64,000 bases of DNA, taken from NCBI RefSeq assembly GCF_050870875.2, contig NZ_CP194041.2, forward strand, positions 4,712,001-4,776,000. The letters are read 5' to 3'. The notes under the pieces were generated by a model. The model was not told the origin of the DNA. It made no database searches and worked only from the letters and a program-made list of their open reading frames with translations. The first letter of the stretch is position 1; each line of letters opens with the position of its first letter. Position numbers and translations under genes: made by a program. Positions 8,920 to 17,605 of the stretch are shown here, in pieces. Origin of the DNA: Agarivorans sp050870875. Its GTDB lineage: Bacteria; Pseudomonadota; Gammaproteobacteria; Enterobacterales; Celerinatantimonadaceae.

Positions 8920-11502
8920 TTATTCCTTTAAAATAGCGATATTTTGTGCGCTGCTAAACTGTGAGCTAATGGGTTCGATATCTAGGGTCAAGCCAATGAT
9001 ATTTCCATCAACGATGATGGAGGTAATATCATTGCGCACCGGGTAAGCACCACACAGCTCTCCTTCATCACAAATACTCTCGTCCCTGTCGAGATCAGAA
9101 GTCACATAAAGACGATATTCACCGGCCTTCACTTGCGCAAAACTAAACGGGAACACTCCCCCAGTCATTGTCACCTGCTGTTGATAAGCTAGATTTTCTG
9201 TCACGGGATCAACCAAAAACACATAAACTAAACCACTATCATCGGCTTGCTGTTTGCTCACCGTCATCGATAAGCTGACTGGATATTCTCGACCATCGGA
9301 AGCGCTTAGAGTGATGGTGGTACTATAAGTACCATCGCTCAAATCAGTACGACTCACTTCAACCACATAGCGACCTAAGCCGTTACTATCGGCTTCGCTG
9401 GAGTCAATGGTTAACCACCCAGCGTCTTTGGCCACACTTTGTACCGACAGGCCGCTATTCCCCACTAATGTTACAGTGAATTCAGCAGAACTTTCTGAAG
9501 AACTGAGGCTAATCTGACGAGTGCTTAAACGGAGATAACTAGAGATATTACCACTGCTATCAATTTGACTTTGCACCGCCTTCTCGGCATTTAATAAGCC
9601 ATAACCATATTTATCATCTCGACCCACAGCACCAATATCATCACTGAGGCTCTCGCTGGCCAGTAAGTTCAAAAAATCTGCCGTGTTAAGGTTGGGATTA
9701 AGTTGTTTCATCAGCGCAACAACCCCAGCAACATGCGGACTAGCCATGCTGGTGCCATTTAAGTATTGGTAACTTGCAGTGAGACTAGCGCCTCTTTGAT
9801 TCACATAAGTACTGTAGACCCCATCACCATAACCATCCCCATCTAAATCAACGCTACTATTGCCGCCCGGCGCAGCAATATCAATGTAACTGCCATAATT
9901 AGAATAAGAGGTAATCGTTTGGCTCGCGTCCACCGCACTAACACCAATAACATTGGCTAAGGCCGCAGGATAGCTTGCTTGGGAAGAGCTCTCGTTACCC
10001 GCTGCTGCGACCACAATAACGCCCTGAGCCACCGCAGCTTGTACGGCATCGTTTAATACTGAAGAACTACTGGTTCCGCCTAGGCTCATATTAATGACAC
10101 TGGCAGCTTGTTTCGGCAAAAGACCCGAGGCATTGCTCAGGCCCGCCGCATATAAAATCGCCTGAGAAATATCATACAGCGTTCCGCCACCATAACCCAA
10201 GGCCCGTAAATTCATAATTTTCACATTGGGAGCGACACCTGCAACACCTATCGCATTGTCGGTTTGTGCCGCGATGGTGCCTGCCACGTGGGTGCCATGC
10301 CAAGATGAGCTACCATTGGTACCGCTCTGGTCGCCGGGGTCTTCAGGGTTACTATCAATGCCATCGCCATCAAGAGACATATCGCTATCAAGAATAAAAT
10401 CGACACCGTCATCGCTCAGTTGAGCTTGCAAATCTGGATGACTTTGGAACATCCCAGTGTCGATTACCGCCACCACAACATCGTTCAAGGTTTGCCCTTG
10501 CATTGCTTGCCAAGCTGCCGCTAAATTAATTTGCTGATAATGCCATTGGCGAGCCACTAAGGGATCGTTAGATAATGCACTGGGCCGATAAAGATAATTA
10601 GGCGTCACCTTATCACTTCCCAGCCGATGGGCCATTTGCTTCACTTTCAGCAAACTGCGTTTCTTCGCGCTATATTCGGCGGAAGCGTTATCGGAAAATC
10701 CAGCCACCTCAGGCGCGCTGGTGCTAGTCCCCAATGAGCGGACCCGAGCACCACTCTGCTGCTGATACAAGCTCATGGTTGGGCCAGCGCTCAGTAGCGA
10801 TAACTCATCATCGGTGGCAGTCATGGCACGCGCCAAAGTTTGTGCTTGCTTGACTACGATTTGATCGTTCACAAAATCCTGTTGGGTGCTCAAGTACTGC
10901 CCAGCCGCCGTACTTTGCTGGTTTTGTGCAATCAAACGTAGAGTATAATTACCACGAGAGAGAGTTTGATTGGCATCCGTATAAGTGGTCACGAGTACAT
11001 AGTAGCTGTCGGCTGCATCGACACTGAGGTATTCAGTTTGATTCACGCCAATAGAGCTCGCCACCTCCGTGCTCAGATCACTAACTCGATACAAAACCAG
11101 ATCAAAATCACTATTCGCAGCGCTTCCCTGTTGCCAGTCGGCGATTTCTAAAAATATCGACTGGCCCTGCTCTAAATCTACTTTATAAACATCAATATCA
11201 TCATTCTCGTCGGCAAACCGATCATCGGCCACCCCCGTCGCTTCACTCGTTAAATAGCCACTAACTACGGCAATCGGTGGGAGTTGTTGCGCGGTACTGC
11301 TGGTATTGTTGGTTACATAAGGAGCATTGAAATCATTTACATCACTATCAATGACAGTATTCGATAATACGTTTGCGGTCCCTGAAAGCAGATAGCTTGG
11401 GAGTTCTTCTGTGACATTACCGTCACTACTACCATTACTCTCCCCACCCCCACCACAGGCAAACAAGCTTAATGCAAGTAACCAAAGCACAATAATTTTC
11501 AT
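8920..11502 (-). CDS. Subtilisin-like (S8) serine protease, lipoprotein
   Basis: This is a predicted surface or periplasmic protease of 860 residues. The N-terminus is a lipoprotein signal with the lipobox cysteine Cys16 (LFAC) followed by a glycine/serine linker. A PPC-like beta domain (about 75-190) precedes the catalytic S8 domain (about 335-640), with Asp348 in VIDTG, His402 in HGTHVAG, oxyanion Asn503 in AAGNES and Ser585 in NGTSMASPHVAG, so the triad is intact. A beta-sandwich region follows (about 665-765) and then a C-terminal domain (about 770-860) with a DLDRDESICDEGELCG segment that may bind calcium. Lipid anchoring and nutrient-scavenging proteolysis are inferred. It is transcribed alone. 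Confidence 0.92.
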   Translation of the reverse strand: MKIIVLWLLALSLFACGGGGESNGSSDGNVTEELPSYLLSGTANVLSNTVIDSDVNDFNAPYVTNNTSSTAQQLPPIAVVSGYLTSEATGVADDRFADENDDIDVYKVDLEQGQSIFLEIADWQQGSAANSDFDLVLYRVSDLSTEVASSIGVNQTEYLSVDAADSYYVLVTTYTDANQTLSRGNYTLRLIAQNQQSTAAGQYLSTQQDFVNDQIVVKQAQTLARAMTATDDELSLLSAGPTMSLYQQQSGARVRSLGTSTSAPEVAGFSDNASAEYSAKKRSLLKVKQMAHRLGSDKVTPNYLYRPSALSNDPLVARQWHYQQINLAAAWQAMQGQTLNDVVVAVIDTGMFQSHPDLQAQLSDDGVDFILDSDMSLDGDGIDSNPEDPGDQSGTNGSSSWHGTHVAGTIAAQTDNAIGVAGVAPNVKIMNLRALGYGGGTLYDISQAILYAAGLSNASGLLPKQAASVINMSLGGTSSSSVLNDAVQAAVAQGVIVVAAAGNESSSQASYPAALANVIGVSAVDASQTITSYSNYGSYIDIAAPGGNSSVDLDGDGYGDGVYSTYVNQRGASLTASYQYLNGTSMASPHVAGVVALMKQLNPNLNTADFLNLLASESLSDDIGAVGRDDKYGYGLLNAEKAVQSQIDSSGNISSYLRLSTRQISLSSSESSAEFTVTLVGNSGLSVQSVAKDAGWLTIDSSEADSNGLGRYVVEVSRTDLSDGTYSTTITLSASDGREYPVSLSMTVSKQQADDSGLVYVFLVDPVTENLAYQQQVTMTGGVFPFSFAQVKAGEYRLYVTSDLDRDESICDEGELCGAYPVRNDITSIIVDGNIIGLTLDIEPISSQFSSAQNIAILKE

Positions 11503-11787
11503 ATATTCCCTTACCTAAACCGACACATTCTTCATGCCATCATATTCAATCTTCATCAAAAGAACATGTGAAGATATAATATCACTTAGATTTTTTACAT
11601 TTATGCTATGTAAAACAAAGGGTATTAAATTGTAAAGAATTGTCATGAGTCCAATCTTACTGCGCGGTGATCTCACTTGAAAACGACTGACGCGCTTTCA
11701 CTCAGCGATGTAATACGCAGCAACATTAGCGGGTATTGAAGAGAAGTGAAATACCAAGACTCCTCTCAATCAAAGAACAGCCAGCGA

Positions 11788-12510
11788 TTAACTATTCTCT
11801 TCTATACCTTTTTGTTGATTAATTTTGGCTGCTTGAGCATCGAGAATGGCTTGAGGAATTGTTCCCTTGGTTTTAATTGCCCCGGTGAGGTTGGCTGCGG
11901 TTTTCGATTCAGTCGCTTCAGCCGATTCGGTCACTCCTGCAATTTTAGACCCGACCGCCTCTACTAAATCGCTGACACCTGAAATTTTGGACTCTGCACC
12001 AAGCGCCTGCTCTCCGATAGCTTTCACTTGGTCCAAGGCCGTTTGTTGGCCGACACTTTCCACGCTTGATGTCACTGCCGTGGCAATTGGGTTACCTGAT
12101 AAACCAGCAACCAAAGCTGCCGCAAGCGTTTGCCCGAGTTGAGTAAATTGTGCTTCGATATCAGTTTTTAAGCCACTTTGTAATAAATCAGTTCCCGCTA
12201 AACCCGCAGCGATAGGATTTCCAGAGGCTAAACCTAAACCTAAATCCAAAGCTTTAGGCGCCAATTCTTCAAGACTTAGATCCTTCGGCTCAGCCTTTGC
12301 GGTTTGCTCCTCGGTGGTGAGCTTATCAGCCGCTTGCCCTAAGGACTCCGTAGCACTTGAATCACCTAACTGAAGCACTTGCTTTAGGGTTTCAGCAAAA
12401 CCACCATTACTACTTTCTTCCGCGGTCTGTTGAGCGTTTACCTCGATAAGCTTAGGTTTATAAGCGATATCTTGGGTTGCGAGTGGCGTCGAGTTATAAG
12501 TGCTGCTCAT
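11788..12510 (-). CDS. Unknown protein encoded behind flgT
   Basis: I do not recognise this 240-residue protein. It has no signal peptide or membrane anchor. The composition is dominated by Ala, Glu, Gly, Ser, Thr and Leu. A middle part contains two similar stretches, GLASGNPIAAGLAG (about residues 94-107) and GLSGNPIATAVTS (about 138-150), suggesting an internal duplication. It starts 13 bases after flgT with AAGGAAG before the ATG, so it is very likely co-transcribed with flgH and flgT from the sigma-54 promoters. A flagellar role, or export by the flagellar secretion apparatus without a cleaved signal, is a guess from context only. Confidence 0.75.
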   Translation of the reverse strand: MSSTYNSTPLATQDIAYKPKLIEVNAQQTAEESSNGGFAETLKQVLQLGDSSATESLGQAADKLTTEEQTAKAEPKDLSLEELAPKALDLGLGLASGNPIAAGLAGTDLLQSGLKTDIEAQFTQLGQTLAAALVAGLSGNPIATAVTSSVESVGQQTALDQVKAIGEQALGAESKISGVSDLVEAVGSKIAGVTESAEATESKTAANLTGAIKTKGTIPQAILDAQAAKINQQKGIEENS

Positions 12511-12523
12511 TGTATCTTCCTTG

Positions 12524-13738
12524 CTAATTAATTGAGTCGTCTAGGGCAAAAGGGTCTTGATTAACCGCGACCAACACATCCCTAATTTGAATATTTGCCA
12601 TTTCCGAGTAGCGCTGTGTGCTTAACACGGCTCGATCTGACTGTACCGATACAACCGTGAGTTGAGTATTGTCGGCATTAAAGATCGGGCCTTTTAAACC
12701 ACCATCAAGATGCATCAGATATTGCTGACGAACCAGTTCAAATTTATCCCCTTTACGCACGCCGTTTACTCGTCCGATATTAATCACAACCTGACCATTA
12801 TAGATACCAACAACTTTGGCGAGGCTTTGTCGGCAATACAACGAATCTTCAACATCTTGAACTGACTGATCTATATAGGAATCAATCAGTTTGCCATAAT
12901 CCGAAGACCAAAACGTTTCACCAGTTACATCAAACTTCATAGTGACATCAAACGGCCACTCTCGATTCGAGCCATAATTTTTACGTAAAACAGTCTCTCC
13001 ATTGATTCCATCAATCACAAACAACTTCATCTGAAAGTTTCGTTGTTTCACCGTATCACTGATACCCAGCAGATTGGTGGAAGTCTCGTTATAACTGGAC
13101 ATATCGACGATTTGACCAAACAGGATGTATTGCACATCGAATTTTTCCGATAACGAACGAGCGAACGTTAGCATTTGCGATTCTAAATCATGCGAGTAAC
13201 GACCATCCAAAGCAATTTGCTGAGTCATTAAATGACGCGCATCCACCCGCTTGCTGTTTTGCTTGAAACGATGAAAAACTCTTCGTGATACCTCTTCCGG
13301 TGTACGATAAATTCCGCCCAACTGAGCATGCTCACGCTTTTGTAGCTGAAAAGGACCAACAAATAAGGTCTTCGCATAACTGTCCTTTTCACAGCTATTA
13401 AGGGGAAAGATATCAGCCGTGACTTTCACCATAATCTGGTCTTCCTTGATCGTCTCAACTAACAGCTTCATGTCATACACTTCGCCATTAGTGCGAACCG
13501 TTAGTTCATCGGTTTCCAGCACTCCAGATTTAACAACCTGCAAAGACTTAACACTCGCCCCACCCCGATACATTAATGTGATCAACGCAGCTTGGATCGC
13601 TTGCTGGCGAGCAGTATCGACTTGACCATCAATAATCCGCGCCTGTCCTTCTCCCTCCAGCCACACGCCGTAACAAGGAACAACCAATAGCGCATACAAA
13701 AAAGCACTAGAGTAAATCAATCTCAATAGGTGCATCAT
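12524..13738 (-). CDS. flgT: Flagellar H-ring protein FlgT
   Basis: FlgT builds the H-ring around the basal body of sodium-driven polar flagella in Vibrio and Aeromonas, and helps assemble the MotX/MotY T-ring. This 404-residue protein starts with a signal peptide ending near the CYGVWLEGEG region; it continues with the N-terminal domain (DGQVDTARQQAIQAAL and GEVYDMKLLVE), a middle domain (VGPFQLQKREHAQLGG) and a C-terminal domain with VVINIGRVNGVRKGDKFELVR, which fit the three-domain FlgT fold. It follows flgH by 7 bases; the ATG at 13738 has AGGA in place, while an in-frame TTG lies one codon earlier. Its pairing with flgH instead of flgO/flgP is unusual in my experience of these loci. Confidence 0.85.
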   Translation of the reverse strand: MMHLLRLIYSSAFLYALLVVPCYGVWLEGEGQARIIDGQVDTARQQAIQAALITLMYRGGASVKSLQVVKSGVLETDELTVRTNGEVYDMKLLVETIKEDQIMVKVTADIFPLNSCEKDSYAKTLFVGPFQLQKREHAQLGGIYRTPEEVSRRVFHRFKQNSKRVDARHLMTQQIALDGRYSHDLESQMLTFARSLSEKFDVQYILFGQIVDMSSYNETSTNLLGISDTVKQRNFQMKLFVIDGINGETVLRKNYGSNREWPFDVTMKFDVTGETFWSSDYGKLIDSYIDQSVQDVEDSLYCRQSLAKVVGIYNGQVVINIGRVNGVRKGDKFELVRQQYLMHLDGGLKGPIFNADNTQLTVVSVQSDRAVLSTQRYSEMANIQIRDVLVAVNQDPFALDDSIN

Positions 13739-13745
13739 CAACTTC

Positions 13746-14504
13746 CTATAAGGGCCACATACTTCCGCCTAGGAACGAAGACAACCAACCTTGAGTTTGC
13801 ACGTCGGCATGATCCCCAGTACCACTAAACTCGATCCGTGCATCGGCCACTTGATAAGAGCCGATCGTATTATTTTCCGCAACATCTAGAGGCCGAACAA
13901 TACCGGTAAACCGCATATACTCTTTCCCGTTATTAATTACCAGCCACTTCTCTCCGCGTACCACCAGATTGCCATTGTTAAGAATGTCGACCACCGATAC
14001 CGTAATTCTCCCAGATAAACGATGTCGTTGATTGGCGTCTGAAGAACCATCAAAATCTTGCTTCTGATTCATTTCTAGTTGCACTTCTCGACCATTAATG
14101 GTCAAGGTGCCACCAGGTACCGAAATCGGATCCAACTTATAGCTATTTTCTTTCCCCAGAGTTGAACTAGCCGACTTAGTCGCAGTAGCTTCCTCATCAA
14201 GTAAAATGGTGATGGTATCGCCTAAAGCGAAAGGAGGTGTATAACTATATAAACTCCGCGAAGTGTTGCTGTTAAACATCGAGCCGGTCACAATCACTGG
14301 TGCCGCCGCAGGGCCGGGTTCAATAGGCGCATAGTAAGGGTCATCTGGAATTGGTGAACGATGATCGGTACTCACCGTGACTTGTCGCTGACTACTGTCT
14401 TCATGCTCTTGGACGCTTTCCACAACATCTTCTACGCCCTCTTTAATAGTCGAACATGCAGCTAACAAGGCTATACTGCACATCACCATCATCCTAGTTA
14501 TCAT
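13746..14504 (-). CDS. flgH: Flagellar L-ring lipoprotein FlgH
   Basis: FlgH forms the outer-membrane L-ring of the flagellar basal body. The protein begins with a lipoprotein signal (lipobox cysteine Cys17 in AACST), then a low-complexity Pro/Glu/Asp linker, then the conserved FlgH body: GSMFN, LYSYTPPFALGDTITILLDEEATATKSASS, the SGRITVSVVDILNNGNLVVRGEKWL segment and the C-terminal ADARIEFSGTGDHADVQTQGWLSSFLG. At 252 residues it is slightly longer than most FlgH because of the linker. No flgI, flgG or flgJ lies next to it, so it is outside the usual flagellar cluster and could be a second copy or the sole copy in a dispersed gene set. Two sigma-54 promoters lie upstream. Confidence 0.85.
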   Translation of the reverse strand: MITRMMVMCSIALLAACSTIKEGVEDVVESVQEHEDSSQRQVTVSTDHRSPIPDDPYYAPIEPGPAAAPVIVTGSMFNSNTSRSLYSYTPPFALGDTITILLDEEATATKSASSTLGKENSYKLDPISVPGGTLTINGREVQLEMNQKQDFDGSSDANQRHRLSGRITVSVVDILNNGNLVVRGEKWLVINNGKEYMRFTGIVRPLDVAENNTIGSYQVADARIEFSGTGDHADVQTQGWLSSFLGGSMWPL

Positions 14505-14615
14505 TGATCTATTCCCACTTCCGCTAGTTCCGTTTATTACTCTTTCATATACTTTACTGAAGAGGACTGAACGCCCCTTTTAATTAGCTGCTTAAATAAA
14601 ACATAAACAACTTAT

Positions 14616-14631
14616 AGCAAAGCAAATGCCA
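14616..14631 (-). promoter_or_regulatory. Sigma-54 promoter, proximal, upstream of flgH
   Basis: On the minus strand the sequence reads TGGCAT-TTGCT-TTGCT, matching the -24/-12 consensus TGGCAY-N5-TTGCW exactly. It ends about 112 bases before the flgH start and points at it. Flagellar middle genes in Vibrio-type hierarchies are sigma-54/FlrC-dependent. Confidence 0.75.
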
Positions 14632-14730
14632 CTAACGTCATTAGAAACACATCCTTACGAAGATCTAATCGACACAAACGTGTAATCACCGACAACAATC
14701 CGTCGCTTAGGTCATTCACCAATGACTTAA

Positions 14731-14746
14731 TGCAAATTAAATGCCA
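14731..14746 (-). promoter_or_regulatory. Sigma-54 promoter, distal, upstream of flgH
   Basis: On the minus strand the sequence reads TGGCAT-TTAAT-TTGCA, again an exact -24/-12 match with the right spacing. It lies 115 bases upstream of the proximal site, and the two share the flanking pattern TTAGTGGCATTT, which suggests either a duplicated promoter or convergent sequence choice. Confidence 0.7.
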
Positions 14747-14793
14747 CTAAATTCATATATTTCAGCATTTTATGTTAATTTTGAAATTTGATG

Positions 14794-14820
14794 TAAATTT
14801 TTATTTAGCGCTGCCGATAA
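14794..14820 (+). promoter_or_regulatory. Sigma-28 (FliA) flagellar promoter
   Basis: TAAA at 14794-14797 and GCCGATAA at 14813-14820 are separated by exactly 15 bases, a perfect match to the FliA consensus. It points rightwards towards the chemoreceptor gene, which begins about 790 bases downstream, with no intervening gene. Confidence 0.75.
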
Positions 14821-15607
14821 ACAATATGACTGTTGTTTATTAACTAAACAGTAAAATCCATGTAGAATCGGCAAATCTTGCCTGTGGACGGCAAAAAATT
14901 GTCATAAAAAAATGAAACTGCGGAAAAACATTTCCCATAAGCTTATGATTTATAAATAGGAATTGTTCAATCCAAGAGCATATAATGTAATATTCGAAGT
15001 AGTCCCCCTCCCACACATAACGGCTTCTTAACAGATGTTCTTCCAAAACTATTTTTACAGTGCTTGATTACTTCTTGATTCAGAGACTGTACTGCTAAAC
15101 TCGATACCCCCCGCTAAAAGAGCCCGCTTATTAAACTCTTATCGATATGACTTAGGAATATTTTTGCAGCAGAAAATGCCAAGACCATCGACGCCATTTA
15201 TTCAAGCTCATAGCGTTCACCAGCCAGTTTTAGATCTGAAGCAAATCAAAAGATAAACCAGCCCTTAAAGCACTCGATCAATATGCCGAGCAACTAATGT
15301 CAAAAGACCTTATAAATTAAATCGCCAAATAATTTGAAACTATTAATGCGGAAACTACTATTAAGTTGAGTTGCTTACTTTATAACCTTAAAAACCGAAG
15401 TTGATTTCTATGTCCCATAAATTGGTTTAGCTACTAAATTTTTCTAGGAAAGAAAGTACGTCTCGATTACGGTGAATTGCTTTTCATAGACTAACAAGAT
15501 CAAATTTATCCAATGATGATAATTCAAGCATAGGGTAATAATTGATCGCATGACTGGTAACTAGACCCCAAGTAACACCGTTGCTGGGCCAAAATGGTAA
15601 TAGACAA
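14821..15607 (+). other. Gene-free, AT-rich stretch behind the sigma-28 promoter
   Basis: No open frame here has both length and a ribosome site; short frames are interrupted every 5-30 codons in all phases. There is a 12-base palindrome centred on AAGCTT near 14942, but no obvious intrinsic terminator. It is either a long untranslated leader of the chemoreceptor transcript, the site of a sigma-28 small RNA, or decayed coding DNA. Confidence 0.5.
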
Positions 15608-17221
15608 ATGTTAAAACTTAAAGATATTAGAGTCAGTATTAAACTTAGCATCCTTATTAGTGTCGCAATCATAGGCTTTATAAGCCTGTCGCTAATTTCG
15701 GCAAACACCCTCAGCCGTAACTTAACCTTTGAACGAGAATCACGCCTCAAGGCAGTGGTTAATGCGGCTCTCAGCCAAATAGCCGACTTCAATCAACGAT
15801 ATTCTAAAGAAGAAGCTCAAGCTCGAACCAAGGAGTTGATCGAAGCAACTCGTTTTGATGGTAATAACTACCTATATATTATTGATACTTCACGCCGAAT
15901 ATTAGCTCATCCGATACGGGCCGATCTGATTGGTCAGCAAATGGGCGACGCAAGCAAAGGCTCCAAAGAACACTATTGGTACGACATGGTTAATGCTGGG
16001 CAGAGGCCAAATGGTGGCATCGTTACCTACCCTTGGACTAATGGCAACATGCAAGCCTCGAATAAAATAGCCTATCTTCGAAATTTTCAAGCTTGGGGGT
16101 GGATCGTCGGTGCAGGAATGCTAACCGACGACATTGCTCAAGAAGTGAACAATCAGGTGTTAAAAATGGCGGGAGCCACCTTGCTGATTATCGTTATTAT
16201 GATCCTGTTGGGTTATATCATTAGCTCTTCCGTAGTGAAACCGCTTGAAGACATTAAGCAAGCGATGAAATCAGTCGCCGATGGCGATCTCACGGCCAAA
16301 ATTCCAGTTCATGGCCAAGATGAAATTGGTATTGTTGCCATGCGAATTAACGAAAGTATTCGCTCGGTTCGTAAGGCTTTACTTGAGTCGGTGAACTCAG
16401 CGAAACAACTAGCAGATGCTGCAACACGCATCGCCTCTTCTGCAGAAGAAACAAGTCAAGCAGTGACCAATCAACGAGACCAACTAAACCAACTAGCCAC
16501 AGCGATGAATCAAATGTCGGCAACCGTTGCCGAAGTGGCAGGTTATGCTGAATCTACTGCAACTGACACAATTAATGCCAGTAAAGAGGCAAAACTTGGT
16601 AATAACGACGTAAGTTTAAGTGTTGATAGCATTAAAACTTTATCCGTTGAACTAGAATCGGCCACCGATCAAGTGAATAAGTTAAAAGAAGGAGTGATGG
16701 AGATCAGTGATGTCACCTCAGTGATCAGTAGTATTTCTGAACAAACCAACTTGCTCGCATTAAACGCTGCCATTGAAGCCGCTCGAGCCGGAGAACAAGG
16801 TCGAGGATTTGCGGTCGTCGCCGATGAAGTTAGAAATTTAGCAGCAAGGACTAATCAATCAACCGAAGAGATCCAAAGCACAATTAATCGCCTACAAAAA
16901 CTCGCCGTTGATACCGCCAGTGTGATGCAAAAAAGTAAAGACTTAGCGCATGTTAGCGTTCAATCCGCAGAAAGTTGCGGCAGCGATCTAGGAACCATTG
17001 TCAGTCATATTGAACATGTAAGTGACCAATCGACCCAAATCGCAACGGCTGCCGAAGAACAGAGTGCGGTTGCAGAAGATATGAATCGTAATGTGTCAGG
17101 AATTAATGACGCTGCCTTAGAAATGACTCAAGCATCCGGTTATCTTGCTTCAGAAAGCGAAACCTTAGCCAGTATGTCACAACAATTGGATGAGAGATTA
17201 TCGCTTTTTAAACTTCAATGA
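15608..17221 (+). CDS. Methyl-accepting chemotaxis protein with Cache sensor
   Basis: This is an inner-membrane chemoreceptor that signals to CheA/CheW. Transmembrane helices lie near residues 11-31 and 187-209, and the periplasmic single-Cache domain between them has the FDGNNYLYIIDTS and WGWIVGAGMLTDDI segments also seen in the kinase at 3929. A HAMP domain follows (about 210-262), then the signalling domain with the conserved hairpin tip SEQTNLLALNAAIEAARAGE and GRGFAVVADEVRNLA. There is no C-terminal CheR-binding pentapeptide. The ATG at 15608 was chosen over an in-frame TTG at 15581 because it starts the basic residues before helix 1. The sigma-28 promoter upstream fits late flagellar-class expression. 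Confidence 0.93.
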   Translation: MLKLKDIRVSIKLSILISVAIIGFISLSLISANTLSRNLTFERESRLKAVVNAALSQIADFNQRYSKEEAQARTKELIEATRFDGNNYLYIIDTSRRILAHPIRADLIGQQMGDASKGSKEHYWYDMVNAGQRPNGGIVTYPWTNGNMQASNKIAYLRNFQAWGWIVGAGMLTDDIAQEVNNQVLKMAGATLLIIVIMILLGYIISSSVVKPLEDIKQAMKSVADGDLTAKIPVHGQDEIGIVAMRINESIRSVRKALLESVNSAKQLADAATRIASSAEETSQAVTNQRDQLNQLATAMNQMSATVAEVAGYAESTATDTINASKEAKLGNNDVSLSVDSIKTLSVELESATDQVNKLKEGVMEISDVTSVISSISEQTNLLALNAAIEAARAGEQGRGFAVVADEVRNLAARTNQSTEEIQSTINRLQKLAVDTASVMQKSKDLAHVSVQSAESCGSDLGTIVSHIEHVSDQSTQIATAAEEQSAVAEDMNRNVSGINDAALEMTQASGYLASESETLASMSQQLDERLSLFKLQ

Positions 17222-17364
17222 CAGGCTATACATGACAAACAAAGCTTTGTTGAATAAAAATAGAGCTTCACATTAAAACCTTAAACCGCAGCGCTTCCGA
17301 CCTACGGAGGCGCTAGCAACGCGCAACAGGTCGTTTTTAGCGAAACATCGTATGTGTAAGGCAT

Positions 17365-17393
17365 AAAAAAGCCTATCCGTGAGGATAGGCTTT
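17365..17393 (-). terminator. Distal rRNA operon terminator
   Basis: The 11-bp perfect stem 17368-17378 / 17383-17393 with a GTGA loop is followed on the minus strand by a T-run. It sits beyond the 5S remnant and is the second terminator of the rRNA operon. Confidence 0.8.
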
Positions 17394-17400
17394 CTCTAAA

Positions 17401-17440
17401 TAGGTGTCTGGCGATATCCAGCCTACTTTTACATGGCAAT
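17401..17440 (-). pseudogene. Decayed 3' tail of a second 5S rRNA gene
   Basis: The segment TAGGTGTCTGGC...CCTACTTTTACATGG parallels the 3' end of the intact 5S gene (TAGGCGCCTGGC...CCTACTTTCACATGG at 17483-17515), with scattered changes and two extra bases. Only about 40 bases of similarity remain. It is followed by its own terminator, as expected for a collapsed tandem 5S copy. Confidence 0.65.
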
Positions 17441-17450
17441 TTCAGACATA

Positions 17451-17478
17451 AAAAAACCCAGCACATAGCTGGGTTTTT
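17451..17478 (-). terminator. Proximal rRNA operon terminator
   Basis: The stem AAAAACCCAGC / GCTGGGTTTTT (17452-17462 and 17468-17478) with a 5-base loop and a T-run on the minus strand lies directly after the 5S gene. Confidence 0.85.
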
Positions 17479-17485
17479 AAAATAG

Positions 17486-17605
17486 GCGCCTGGCAGTGAC
17501 CTACTTTCACATGGGGAGACCCCACACTATCATCGGCGCAGTTGCGTTTCACTTCTGAGTTCGGCATGGGTTCAGGTGGTTCCACAACGCTATTGCCACC
17601 AGGCA
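17486..17605 (-). rRNA. rrf: 5S ribosomal RNA
   Basis: The sequence starts TGCCTGGTGGCAATAGC on the minus strand and ends CACTGCCAGGCG, with the conserved CCGAACTCAGAAGTGAAACG core. Ends are set by the terminal helix and the 120-base length of E. coli 5S. Confidence 0.95.

Noticed and set aside
14840..15046. 68-codon frame on the minus strand upstream of flgH
   Set aside because: No ribosome site, no family resemblance, and it overlaps the sigma-28 region in AT-rich DNA.
15240..15320. Short open stretch resembling the end of a coding region
   Set aside because: Only 27 codons after a stop, with no start and no recognised similarity; at most a weak hint of decayed coding DNA.
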